Assembly: GCF_965638725.1 (NCBI RefSeq)
Contig: NC_134959.1
Span: forward strand, 10,544,417 to 10,608,416
DNA: 64,000 nucleotides
Source: Aptenodytes patagonicus
Lineage: Eukaryota; Chordata; Aves; Sphenisciformes; Spheniscidae
Reading direction: 5' to 3'
The notes below the pieces were generated by a model. It was not told the DNA's origin. It worked only from the letters and a program-made list of their open reading frames with translations, and did not search any database. Positions 1 to 11,504 of this stretch are shown in pieces. A program made the position numbers and the translations under genes. Within the stretch, counting starts at the first letter, position 1; each line of letters begins with the position of its first letter.

Positions 1-325
1 AATATTGTAGTACAGGAAGCATGTCTTCAGCAGACTTCCTCTTGGCGGTCATGCTAACAATATCATCTCTGCAACTTTTCATCTGAACTGTTATCTATGT
101 TGTAGTGGTCTAAGTGCCTCTCAGCAGCATTTTTCAAGTCTTTGAAACACCATTTAAAGCTCCATCATGTTAGCGCTGTCATTTTATAAGCCTTTTCCTA
201 AATATGCCACATCCTTTGAAGCAGACACCTGCCAAAGAGCAGCATCTCTCTCCCAGCAAGAGCTAAAGCTGACATGGAGGTTTCCAGTTTTCATTTTCAC
301 TATTGTTCCTTGTTTTAAGTTTCAG
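1..325 (+). other. CMTM3: 3' part of the last CMTM3 intron
   Basis: No coding exon is recognisable here. The stretch ends in a pyrimidine-rich tract and TTTCAG at 320-325, a good splice acceptor directly before the CMTM3 terminal exon. The preceding CMTM3 exon, which should encode the fourth membrane helix and most of the cytoplasmic tail, is not in this stretch and must lie left of the window. Confidence 0.7.
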
Positions 326-354
326 ATGAGGACTCAGATTCCAACTCGGACTGA
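326..354 (+). CDS. CMTM3: CMTM3, last coding exon (partial gene)
   Basis: CMTM3 is a CKLF-like MARVEL-domain protein, a four-helix membrane protein linked in the literature to endosomal trafficking and turnover of receptors such as EGFR. Only the extreme C-terminus lies here. After the acceptor TTTCAG, the exon supplies two bases to a split codon and then reads E-D-S-D-S-N-S-D followed by TGA at 352-354. From memory, human CMTM3 ends in a very similar acidic Asp/Ser tail. The assignment rests on this short tail, the acceptor, and the position and orientation next to CMTM4, which match the human order (CMTM3 on + and CMTM4 on -, tail to tail). A different frame of the same bases is open from 167 to 379, but that frame has no family resemblance. 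With only eight full codons to match, synteny carries much of the weight. Confidence 0.75.
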
Positions 355-3300
355 AGAATCGAACACCAACCAAGTGTGAAGGGAAGGTGATCAAGCACTT
401 TCCCCTTTGCTGAATGCACTGCCGATTGAAGTATCTCCTTTATTTCAGCCTTGGTATCCTCTTTCCACCTCACTGTTTATGGAATCACCAAAGCACGGAC
501 AGGGCAGTGATGTGGAAAAGGAGACTATTCCCAATGCCGTTGGATACTCCTTCAGAACTACAGATTTTACAGTAGTTCAACCTGCCAAAGAGGCCTGTAC
601 CCAAACAACACATCTCAACTCTCTGTTGCCCCTCCTTACTCAGCACTACAATGTACTGAGTAAATGGGAACATAGTATTTTAAACGTATAAGCAGAGCTT
701 TTAATATGCTTTCTTAATTCCAAATCTTTAACACTTACAGCTTTTATACTTCTTGCTGTGCCAAAGAAGAGAGGCTCAGAGTGCCTCTACTTTATTTGTA
801 TTTTTCTTGATTAACTAACAGTATTTCTTTATCTGAAGTCTGAATATTCCACTATCTCAAGCACTGAAGGCACAGATTACAGTTAACATGTTGGTTTCAG
901 TACATTTATATCTACTGCCTATCTGCGACAAGAAAAAGTGACAACTGGAAATCTGCAGCAAGAACAAACCTCAAAGTATAATTGTGCCGCAGGGTAGCTG
1001 GCTCATCAAACATTCAGTATCACTTTTTTAAGCTGCTTGGATGGAGTCACATCCTATCTTCTGCAATTTCACCACAGATATGAGAGAGAACAGATGAGGC
1101 ATCGTCTTACCGGCCCCTTCCTACCATTTGCATGGAAGCCCTTGTACGTGTTTGCACATACAGGTAAGAAAGGCTTGCCAAATACCATCCAACATTATCT
1201 GCCTATTGAAGCCTGCAAATATTTGTGTGCAAGATATCACTGTCTGATCTCATGCTCTGTGTTGCAAACACTGGTCCTCCCATGAGAAGCAGCACTGGAC
1301 TTAGTCCGCTGCGTTCACAAAACAGACGACTGTTTCTGTAAAACTCAGGATACCTGGGCCCCAGGAGGGCAATACATCCTTCCCACTGTGAAAAGGAAAA
1401 AAAACACAAAAACCCCAACCTCCAAACTAAAGAATGTCTGCAATGAAATTCTTTTCCCAGACCCCTTTTTTCAGTGTGTGTGTGTGTTTTTTGGTTTGTT
1501 TTTTTTCCCCTGGAAGGACACGATTTATCTCATGGTCTAGTATTCTGGGGGAAAAGCCTTCTGAATTTACAAGAAGATGTTTTCATGGATAGCACAACCT
1601 ACCTTGAAATATTTGTGTCCACCTATAAACACATACTGCTTGGAAAAAGCATGGCATGCTCCTTATATATGGCATCAGATAGGTCTATTTCAAAGAAACC
1701 TGTATACATTTTTAAAAAATTAGTATCGTACCAGAACAGGTGGCCTTAACAAAAAGTAATTAAAATGAGAGCAGATGGTACTAACAGAGTAAATTAAAAA
1801 CAGAGATAAAACAATAAAGGCAGATTTCCTTTGGAACAAAATTACTGCTTGGGTTCCAATTCCCTGCTAGCAGCTGGCTGCTGACAGGCAGAAACACGGT
1901 ACCTAACAGCAAGCAGGTGCTTGGGAAGGTGCTGGCCAGATTCGGAGTTGTCTAACAGGCAGCTCCTACATCTCCTGTTTCCAGACCACTGAATAAAAGC
2001 AAAACAAATAGTTGCTTCCAAATGTGACAAACAATCTTTGCTTTTATGAGAAAGAGCTCTTTGGACCTTTTCTGGTATGAAATTCCACATTTCTTTCTTT
2101 TCTGTTGTCATATTTTACTGGCACGCACTGTGACGTCAGAGTACCTGGGCTCATTTTTATATTCAATTGTTTTGTATTTCTCTTTTTTTTAATTAAAAAA
2201 TGTACTGCATGTCACAGCTGAAAACTAGTACATGGTTAATATTTAGAAACCATGCTGGATTAAACCTCTTTTAATAGAAGGGTTGGGTGTCCGTACTTAT
2301 TTTAAGACCTGGTTTTACTGCCTTGCCTCTGACCAGTGTTTCAAGAAACTCCATCAGGAAGGACGCTGTGTGCTGGGGAGGTGACAATAGCACAGAGCCA
2401 GCACTGGAGACCAGTCGCTCAGACAAATCACTCATGCTTACATGTCTTGCAAGGAGAAACTTCATCTTCAGCGCACAAGCATGAAAGAATTTAACCAAGA
2501 ATTAGTTTTAGCATATTTAGTAGACATCGGAGATACAGTGCTCTTACTTGGCAACTAGTAAGAGTGTAAACAACAATCCCCTTTGGGTTTACCCTTCACA
2601 GACATGTTATAACCTGACATGTGCTAAGGTTTTCCAGTAATTATTTCATTTTGGAATACTCCTAAAATCAACAGAAGAGGCAAACAAAATTGCTCATTAG
2701 TTGCTTCAGGACTACTTTAGCAGGCATGCAATGAATTGCCCGTCCAGAGAACTTCATTATTAGCATTCAAGTATTTGATGATTTCATTTATTTCTAAGCA
2801 GTTTGCTGCCAGGGTCAAGCACTTGTGTAAGGTTCCAGCCTTTTATTTAAAAAGATCTGTTCCCATGATTGAAATAAAATACAATTCTGTATTTTATGAA
2901 TATCATTTAAAAAAAAAAGAATTCAATTAAAAAATAATTACTTCAAGGTCAATTGGGGGGGGGGGGGGGGGGCGCTCACTCAGTCTTTTGTTCATCTCCT
3001 GCCAGCAATATTGCACTAAGCTCAGTCTGGTGTAGGGCAGAGGAAAAGTCTGCTTGGGTTTTGGCTTTTTTATTTGTTTGCTTGCTTATTTTTCCTCAAC
3101 TGACAAGATCAAAATAGTGGGAGCACTGGTTTCTCTGCAATTCAGGATTCGTGACACAAGCATAGTGTTACACCTGCAGCATGGAGGCCTTATTGAAGTT
3201 CTTATTCCGGTGTACCAGCAGTGTCATAATCAAACATCTCTTTTCGATCACAAAACATTCTTGTTCCAAACAGAAGCCGTTTCCAAAACCTGCACAGGCT

Positions 3301-5522
3301 AATACATGCCTTCATTACAACTAGAGCACAACTATTTCCATTTTGGATTCCTGTGCTTGTTGAACAGCACTCAGCAGTAGACAAACCTAGGGAGCGATGA
3401 GCGTTTCCAATATGAAGTGTGGAACAAATCTATGTAGAAACAATGCAAGAAGTCTTAGAATATCAACACTGTGAATCAAAGCCACTAACAGGAAAGAAAA
3501 ACAATCAGCTGGCATCACAGATGAATGACTTCATACAGTTCTCACACTGTTTGAAGGTCTCTCTCCCTCTTTCTGCTACCAAAAAGCTTTTATACTTAAC
3601 TGTGGAAGATTTGTTCAGTCTTGCGTGGTGATTTTTGGACAGGTGATGTTAAGGAATGCAAAAGACCTTTCCAAGCAGCGTTTTTAGATTCTCTCTGAGA
3701 TAAGAGGCTCAACTGTCCTTTTAACACTTTGTCCCCTACTCCACTTAATTTTGCTTTTCACCTGATACTGTTCAAAGTTCCGTTAAGTCTCAAATTTCCA
3801 ACTGACGAAGTAATTCCCAAGATACTAAGTGAAAAGTGGTGTATCTCAGCCTATGTGGTATTTGAGAAGAATGCTTCCACCAGCCTAGCGTGTTGGAAAG
3901 CAGAAGACAATTTAATGCTCTGCATAGCAAGCAGATGTTTTTCATTCATTATGCTTCTGGTAAGTGTTCATTGTGCAAATTTCTAAGCCTGAATTTTATA
4001 GCTGCATCTTCCCCTGCTAAGAGACCAGCAGCCTGTATCATTAAGTGAGCATGTACTTTTAACCAAACACTAACAGTGCATGTTTCCGACACCTGTACTT
4101 CTAAAATGCATAAATGAAAAAACATACATACTGCTACTAGGCTGAGCTAAACCTCATAGCAGGCAGCTTGTAACCAACCTCGTGAGAGATTAAAAACAAC
4201 AAAATGAAGTGGCTTCATTCCAAAGACCAGGATACAAACTGCCCCCGAAGAGCAAATGCAAGATACCTATCACCTTGTATTTTTACACATGCATGAAGAA
4301 GCTCCACCTAACCATCCTTTAATCCTTTTCTGAGCATGGAGAAAGAGAGAATACATCAAGGAAGCAGAATAAATTTAGATAAAGCACTGAGAATGTGAAT
4401 CTTGTTACAGGATACTTGACACCTTTTTGCATGGAGTATTGGTTTAAAAGTCAGGATGGAGACACCATCTCTTGATTTTCTTCTAAGTAAACAGGACTGT
4501 ATCAAGACACCCTCACTGCAACACAGATTCCTCCTTTACTGGAAGGATTCACAGTACTCTGAATGTTTTGTAAAACTTCTAGGTCCGAAGGTAAAACAAT
4601 GCTACCCAGAAAATGTAAGCGTATTTTTTAAATTTTTTTTTAAAAATCCATTTTTCAATCTATTTCCTTGAAAAAGAAAACAGTGATTCCAATGTTAATT
4701 TTGGCCAAGTAATACCTGTGCTTTTATTTTATATATTTGTGATGCTGTCCATCACATTTTGTTGCCTGATCTATTAAATAAGAAATCAATTATAGTCTTC
4801 CCAGGAGACTGAAGGATGATTCAGTATTTAAAAGTTAGACAGAATAATTTTTTTTTAATTCAACAGCTGACAAAGCTTCTCTGATCAAGGAACACCATGG
4901 AGAATGCCATATTGCTGCTGATGTTGTTAAGTCCAGCACTTTGCTTTCTTAAAGAGCATCAATTTCATTAAGGCCTGATCTCTAAGCAGGTCCAATGGAT
5001 GCAACACCACAACAGACTGGAATTTACCACGGCTGACAACCCCACACGGGCAAAATGAACTGGCCCATCTTCTAGCGGAAGAGTTGTACAAGCATGACTC
5101 TCCTTAGTGAATCCTTCTGTAGAAGCTCAATCATACCACCACCTTTGTCCACCTCCCCACACGCACATTATCCCTAAGCAGTGTTTTAAAAGCATCATCG
5201 ATATTCCCAAATCTTTCCACAATACTCATTCAACAATCCGTGCGTTTCCCCAGTTCTTACCCTGTTAACTCAGTGCTTTCACCTCGCACCTAAAGCGCCC
5301 GGATACCAAAAGTCCCCACTGCATCAAGGTAGGACTTGCAACCTACAGCCCATGAGGTGGCAGAGCATTACCCACCCACTCACTCATTTCAGCCCCAAAA
5401 TTCCTTTTCAGTCCAGAACGCAATGCTGCAAACCACAAGATATAGCATTTCAGCCCATTACAGCATACCAGATGGAGAAACCTCCGCAAGAGCAATTCCA
5501 CCACAACCACTTCAGCAATAAA
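355..5522 (+). other. CMTM3: CMTM3 3'UTR and/or short intergenic DNA, end uncertain
   Basis: There is no coding exon that I can support. The 3'UTR of CMTM3 must begin at 355, but its end is unclear. AATAAA hexamers on + lie at 1813, 1992, 2873, 4368 and 5517. The one at 5517 has a GU/U-rich stretch about 15 bases downstream and lies just 300 bases from a candidate CMTM4 poly(A) signal on the other strand. The 1813 or 1992 signals would give a UTR of about 1.5 kb. A (GT)n run at about 1474-1486 and an 18-G run at 2955-2972 lie within. Confidence 0.45.
2955..2972 (+). repeat. Uninterrupted run of 18 G
   Basis: A mononucleotide tract of 18 consecutive G, preceded by AATT and followed by CGCTCACT. 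Such tracts are length-unstable and prone to sequencing error, so the true length may differ. It can fold as a G-quadruplex. It lies between CMTM3 and CMTM4, possibly in the CMTM3 3'UTR. Confidence 0.9.
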
Positions 5523-5814
5523 GCAGTTCCATGTGCTTTCTGCTACATATAACCTCTCATCAAGGACTGCTTATACATGGTTTTTCATTAACTCCTGCAT
5601 CTATGAAGTTTGTCTTGTCAGAGACACAGTCACAAAAAACTCAGACAGGGTTGGTTTGTTTGATGTTTAACCCCTATGCCATTGACTTGCATAGAAGTGC
5701 ACTTAGCAAGTGCACTTACTGGATTATCAACTAATTAACCGCAACACTTGGTATACCGAGTTTATATGTCGCCTTTACAGATGAAGACAATGTTTTAGTA
5801 CTTTAATATGTCCA

Positions 5815-5820
5815 TTTATT
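5815..5820 (-). terminator. CMTM4: Candidate distal poly(A) signal of CMTM4
   Basis: TTTATT on + gives AATAAA on -. About 25-40 bases downstream on the - strand is a moderately U/GU-rich stretch. If used, the CMTM4 3'UTR would be about 9 kb. Other - strand AATAAA hexamers lie at 7465, 8462, 9192 and 14733, so this is one of several possibilities. Confidence 0.35.
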
Positions 5821-6544
5821 AAACAGGAAGTCCTTCACAAATGATTCCATACTATATTGATCAAGTGTTAGAAAACTACCATTTTCCCTACATACAAAAA
5901 TACAGACTTTTACTACTATGAAGACATGATCAGAAGAGTAGCATGAAAATCCACAGAGCTCAAATCTTCAAATATCAGAAAGAAAAAAAGACAGAAAGAC
6001 AACTAAATAAAAAAAATTTACAGGAAGTATTGTGCCCATATATGAAAGACTAGAAAAGCAAAATGACATTTAAAACTGATAAATACACCATTTAAATTAT
6101 GCTATAACAGTATGGATTTTAAAAACAAGACTGCTTTCTGGATTGCAAGACTTTACAATTTTTCAGCTTGTGTTTTTTTGTTCAGCATAAAAACCAACAG
6201 AAAAGAAGCACACAACATATTGAAAAAATCATTACTGGTGTAAAAACAAGTTGGAGGTTATGTTTTCTTGCCTTTGAAACTGGTCAAGCATTAACAGCAC
6301 AATTTGCACATACAGAGCTGGAAGATGCTACGCTTACACATGTAAGTTACAGCTGCTGATACTGAAGGGACAGTGATCACAGCTGGTAGGTACCACTGCA
6401 GAAAGCATCTATTTTATCAGCTGGCCTCAAGTGCAGAGAACTTCAAGAACACTTGCCAAAATAATGTGAAATTGCTTCAAGGCTGTAAATTGTCTCTATA
6501 TGAACATTTGCTAACTTACGATATTCTTCAAATCCTTGATCAGG

Positions 6545-6625
6545 ATTTGGTGATAAATGGGTACCTGATCTGCAGTCCCCTAAGTCAATGGGGAATTTTG
6601 CCTGAGTAAGGACAACAGAGTCAGG
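6545..6625. repeat. Remnant of an old sauropsid interspersed repeat
   Basis: The stretch reads roughly as a 'cctgatctgcag...agtcaatggg...ttttgcctgagtaaggac...gtcaggttctgc' pattern, which I recall as a frequent motif in bird, crocodile and turtle interspersed repeats. The family is not assigned. Divergence is high and the boundaries are approximate. Confidence 0.45.
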
Positions 6626-9139
6626 TTCTGCATTCACACATAGAGTATGCTTGTAAGATTTTTCCTTGGCAAAACATGACAATTTTTCTTACTTCAAAAG
6701 CAAAATACCAAGGGTATTACACAGCAGACTTGTGCTCATATGATAAAAGGAAAATTGCATCCCCTTTGCTCAGTCCGAGATGGAATTCTAACCCACTATT
6801 TCAACTAATACTTCTGAGCTGTTCACAATTACAAATCTGTCAGTATAGGACCTATATCCCCAAGGGATAAAGTCTATCAGTCAGGCCTGGATGCTCCTTC
6901 CTCAGACACCATAAATCATAAATTATGAGCTAGAATCAGAATGGTTAGAGTTACGCCTGCTATGTTTTTCTAGAGGACTCAGAATCAGCACTGAGGATAC
7001 AGGTATCCCACACTGAGCATCTCTTTACACAAGTCTCAAGGAAAGAAATTTGGAGTACCTTCTAGCTCACATCAGCAATCTGCTTGATCTCCATCTTCCA
7101 GGTAGCGGCTGAAGGCAGAGCAGAGCAAAAGTTACACAATCTTTTGATTTGCCATGATACCACGATTTACTATTTAGTGCACGAAGGGAAAGCAATGACT
7201 ATAGTAGCCATAAAACTGGTATTAGTGGAAACAAAGCACAATGAAGCCAGAGATGCATTAGTGACTCACATTACAAAAATAGTGTTTACTGGTTTAATAA
7301 ATTTACATCTCTATTTTTGTGAATGACACGTGTTTATACGACACATGGAAGGCACACTAGGTGAAGCAGTTTTTCGGTCTACAATTCTGTGAAAAGACAT
7401 ACAAAGTGTCAACTTCCAAATCAAAATTGAGCATTATAATGAGAAATAAATACATACTTTACTATTTATTGTGGGTTCCTGAACCCTTACAAACTTCAAC
7501 ATATACAAATAGTTTCAAAATGACACTAACACAAAAGAGAGTAAGTCTAGACAGATATAATGATTAGCTAAGTCATTTGTTATATTATGTCATAAATGTT
7601 GTGTCTTAAGTATAGAAATCATTTAAAAATGCAATAAATTGGCCACAATATATAAATCAAAATATTTTCTTACTCCAGAACTGTGATGTATGAGTTAAAG
7701 CTGGATGAACTGTAGTGCTAAGATACACTCTCCCTCCACAATACCCAACAAGTAGAAACCGGTAAACATTCAAGATTAAAGTATAAACAGTAGAAAAATG
7801 AAGGTAGCGATTGTTGTAATAAAAGGGTGCTTAGCCAGAACCACTTTAACCTGTAGACATCAGGATAAATGTAACATTACTAAAAATATTTAGACAGTAA
7901 TACTTGGGATTAAAAGGTTACCAAAGGTGATAAATCAGCCTAGTTAAGAGAGGGTATTTTCTTTCAAACACGTGAAGGTTTTAATTAAATATGTCTATTG
8001 AGACATTTGTCCAAAGCAAAACAAATACAATACCCTGAAATTTCCCATATTCTAGACAATAGTCCGTGACAGTCAAAAGAGGCAGATGGTCATACTTCAT
8101 TCTGTTGCTCACATCCAGATGTTATTAAAGTAGCTGTAGGGACCAGCCCCAATCAAAAAATAAGAAAACACCCAGATACTCCATTAATATGATCTGGCTA
8201 TTGCTTTTTGAAATGCTCCTATGTTCTCATTCTGAATTAATGAAGATAGTTTCCATATCCTTCCATATATGCTAACTGGCTTTTTAAAATTTTACCCATT
8301 TAGTCCATGGTATACAGATAAAACCTTCCTAGTAAACACAAAGCTCTATGTTATAAATATGTCAATCAAGGTAACTATGTATATTGTATATAAAATTAAA
8401 TATCTTCTGTTTGCCAAGTATAATTTAAAAAGGAATATCTGTGGCTAGTTATAAAAAAATATTTATTAACCCATAGAGATTAAAAGGCAATTTCACTAAC
8501 TCATCCATCCAGCACATTTGAAAGAGTTGCACTGGGATTCTGGATAGGTAACTTTATCTAATCACATTTTCATGATAAATAGACAACTTTCATTTCTGGG
8601 CATATATAAGAACACTTTTGAAAGCTGCATATCCCAAAAGAAAATTAGATTGTGTTGTATACTCTAAATTAAAGGCTATCATAAATCACAGTGTAAGCAG
8701 ATTTTTTAAAAGATTATTTTAGAATACAAATGGTTAAATTATAGACAGATTTTAAAAAGACAACGCAAAAATAAGACCAAAACAACAAAGGAACCCTTTC
8801 AGGTTGGACAGCACTGCTCTGACTCTGTCAAACAGATCTATCCAGGTGGCCAAGTGGCTAACAGGGAAAACAATATACCAGGAAAAACTCTAAAGTGGCA
8901 TTCAGAGATTTCCTGAATATTTGTATAAATTCATTTTTAACCAACTCCCTCTGTTAAAATAAGGAGAGGAATATGGCATAATTTCTACAAACTGTTTTCA
9001 AATATTCTGCTGGTTTTTGTACCTACTTCAGTTTCATTTCTAAATTATTACTTTTGTTGCCATTAATATTCACATACACATCTCTATCTCACAGTCTTTT
9101 TGAGCTTTGTTGGCCATCCAAACAATCCATTATTTTGTG

Positions 9140-9230
9140 CTATAAACAACAGGAACTAAGTACCCGATTTTCAGAAATGCTATGTGACAGCTTTATTCAT
9201 TTCAGTGGGACTGAGCAGAAATTAGTCTGA
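9140..9230. repeat. Remnant of an old sauropsid interspersed repeat
   Basis: A 'ctaagtacccgattttcagaaatgct' block is followed by 'catttcagtgggactgagca'. Paired blocks of this kind (a gattttcagaa arm and a cttcagtggga centre) recur in ancient palindromic repeats of archosaurs and turtles, as I recall them. The class is unassigned and the boundaries are approximate. Confidence 0.45.
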
Positions 9231-10244
9231 AACTATCCTTTTTTCTAGATACATAGAGCCCTTCTGATGCAAGCATCTACGTCCTGCAGGTCTCTGTGAA
9301 CCAAGCACCACACTTCACCTGAGCAGAAGTTATTTGATAATCACACCTATTTGTCAACATACCTCAGGTTTTAAGATGCACCATTAACAACGTCGGTGTA
9401 GAATCTCTCCAACGGTATTACACAGCCAGCACGGCCCCAGCGTTAGGAGCAAACACTTTTTTACACCTACTTTTACTACTGGTTCAAGGTGTGTGTCTCT
9501 CCTCCGCTATAAAGTGCGGAAGCAATCCTTCCTTCTGCAGTTGGGGATTATTAATGTTCACATATAATTTTGAAAGCACTGGGTTATTAAGCATCAAGTT
9601 TGGGTTTCTCTCTCCTTCTCGCCCTTTATCACATCTCAAATTCATGATCAGATTGTGCCTTTTTATTTATCCTAAATACCTGCTGAAGATGTTTGGCTCC
9701 AGAGCTTTCAGCGTAAGACCTGTTGTTTATGCTTTGATTTTCATGTACAAAGCTGTTCAGTATCTCATCTGAGCAGGAGAGAGGATATTCTCTTCTACAC
9801 TATTTGAATTGCTATTAAGTTTGGGGGTTTTTTAATTATGCCCTAAAAACATTATTCTTACTTATTTTGGGTTGTTGGGTTGTTTGTTTTGTTTTCACAA
9901 AAGAGAACAAATAGGAATGTTTACAAAGTTGTCATGAGACAAGAAAATAACAGATATAGAACAAGGACTGAGGAAGATGGGGGGGGAAAAGGGTTGCATT
10001 AATAAAACCACATATGAGATAAGCATTTGCTGTGCCTGCACATCCCCAAAATAGCACAAAGGTGACAAATACCAAATTTGTTTAGGGACCTTAAAGTTCA
10101 TGGAAAACTAGTGGTTAATCCACTCATAACAGTCCACATGCAGCTTGTACCAGATCAATTCTCCTGCTTGTTCCACAGCACTTTAAGAACCAGTAAGTCT
10201 GCTGTGTTAGGAAGGGGCAATCATCTTACGGTACAAAATAATTC

Positions 10245-10270
10245 GGGGGGGGTGGGGGGTGGGGTGGGTG
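10245..10270 (+). repeat. G-quadruplex motif G8-T-G6-T-G4-T-G3
   Basis: Four G runs of 8, 6, 4 and 3 are separated by single T residues, the loop pattern that gives the most stable parallel quadruplexes. It sits on the + strand, which is the template strand for CMTM4, so a CMTM4 transcript reaching here would carry the C-rich complement. Confidence 0.85.
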
Positions 10271-11483
10271 TAAAATAAGATTATCTTAGGGAAGATTGGA
10301 AACTTTCCCCAGTTTTTCCCTCTTCTTTCTAGAATCAACAATGAAATACAAACACACAAAACAATTATAGAGCATATCATGAGATGCACAGTGAAACACA
10401 CGTGACAAAGCCTATGAAGAAGCATCCCACATTACTGATTTTATTTAAATTCACATGTAAGAGACACCTTATAAGCAAAAGATGAGAAGCTGCTTCCAAG
10501 GCACAGCTTATTGCTGATGCCATGCTTCTGAATACAAAGCCCATGATGAATAGCACAGACTGAAATATAGGCATCAAATCTCTAGAGTCAGTACCTTGTC
10601 TCTCAAAAAACGCAGAGGTAGATGAATCTCTAATCCTCTCAACCTCTATGCATATGGCTCCTACCAGAAAGCTTACACAGGAACACATGCAGTATACCAG
10701 CTAGCTTCTGAAGTCCTAGGGGAAAGAATAAAATTTCCCCCGGCACATTCAGCCCAAGCATCATAAGCTAACATAAAAGGGAAGAGTACCATCTCAAGCA
10801 AAAGGACGTTGGACACCGTATTCTTATCTTCCTTATATTGAAGCAGACACTATACAGATCAATGAAGAAGGCTTAACAAAAATTAAATATTAAAACGTAA
10901 GATAGATGAGGCATGAATATATGAAATGAAAGGAACAAGTGGAGAGTAAGAAGGAATCAGCTTTACTAAGAAGCGATGAAACTGTCAAATCAGTTCTTAA
11001 TTATGGTTTTAGAAACTTCTATTGTAGGCAGTTTGCACATCATTACAGGAATGTATGATAAACTTGAACTAAGGCTGACAAAACTGAGCATACATAGCAT
11101 TAAGAGGAAAACATATATTCTTACAACACTATACAACAGTTATTATGCTGTTGCTCCAATTATATCTTATGCTTTAATTAATCTTTTGATGTCTGTGTAC
11201 AGTTTCAAAGTTTACCATCATTTCTACATGCAGAAATACATGGAGATTGCATATCTGAGGGCTTAGTTTGACGAAAGAGGACTAATCAGAACCATTACAG
11301 TTTCATGCATCCCGTTCCTGCAAGGTTCAACTGTTTAGCTTTAATTTAGTTTTATTTACAGTGGGTTTTGAGTCCCTTTATGGAGCTAAACAGGACTCTC
11401 AAGGACTAAAAGAAATTATCCCTATGTGATCAGCAATTACAAGCAAGACTAACTGGCTGGGAGAAGCAATTTAAGCAAGTTTC

Positions 11484-11504
11484 AAAAAAAAAAAAAAAAA
11501 AAAA
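11484..11504 (+). repeat. Poly(A) run, 21 bases
   Basis: Twenty-one consecutive A with no recognisable SINE or pseudogene body upstream. If the CMTM4 3'UTR extends this far, the transcript carries an internal poly(U). Confidence 0.85.

Noticed and set aside
167-379. 70-codon + strand frame over the CMTM3 terminal exon
   Set aside because: It runs through the splice acceptor and reads the exon in the wrong frame; the other frame gives the acidic CMTM3 tail ending at 354.
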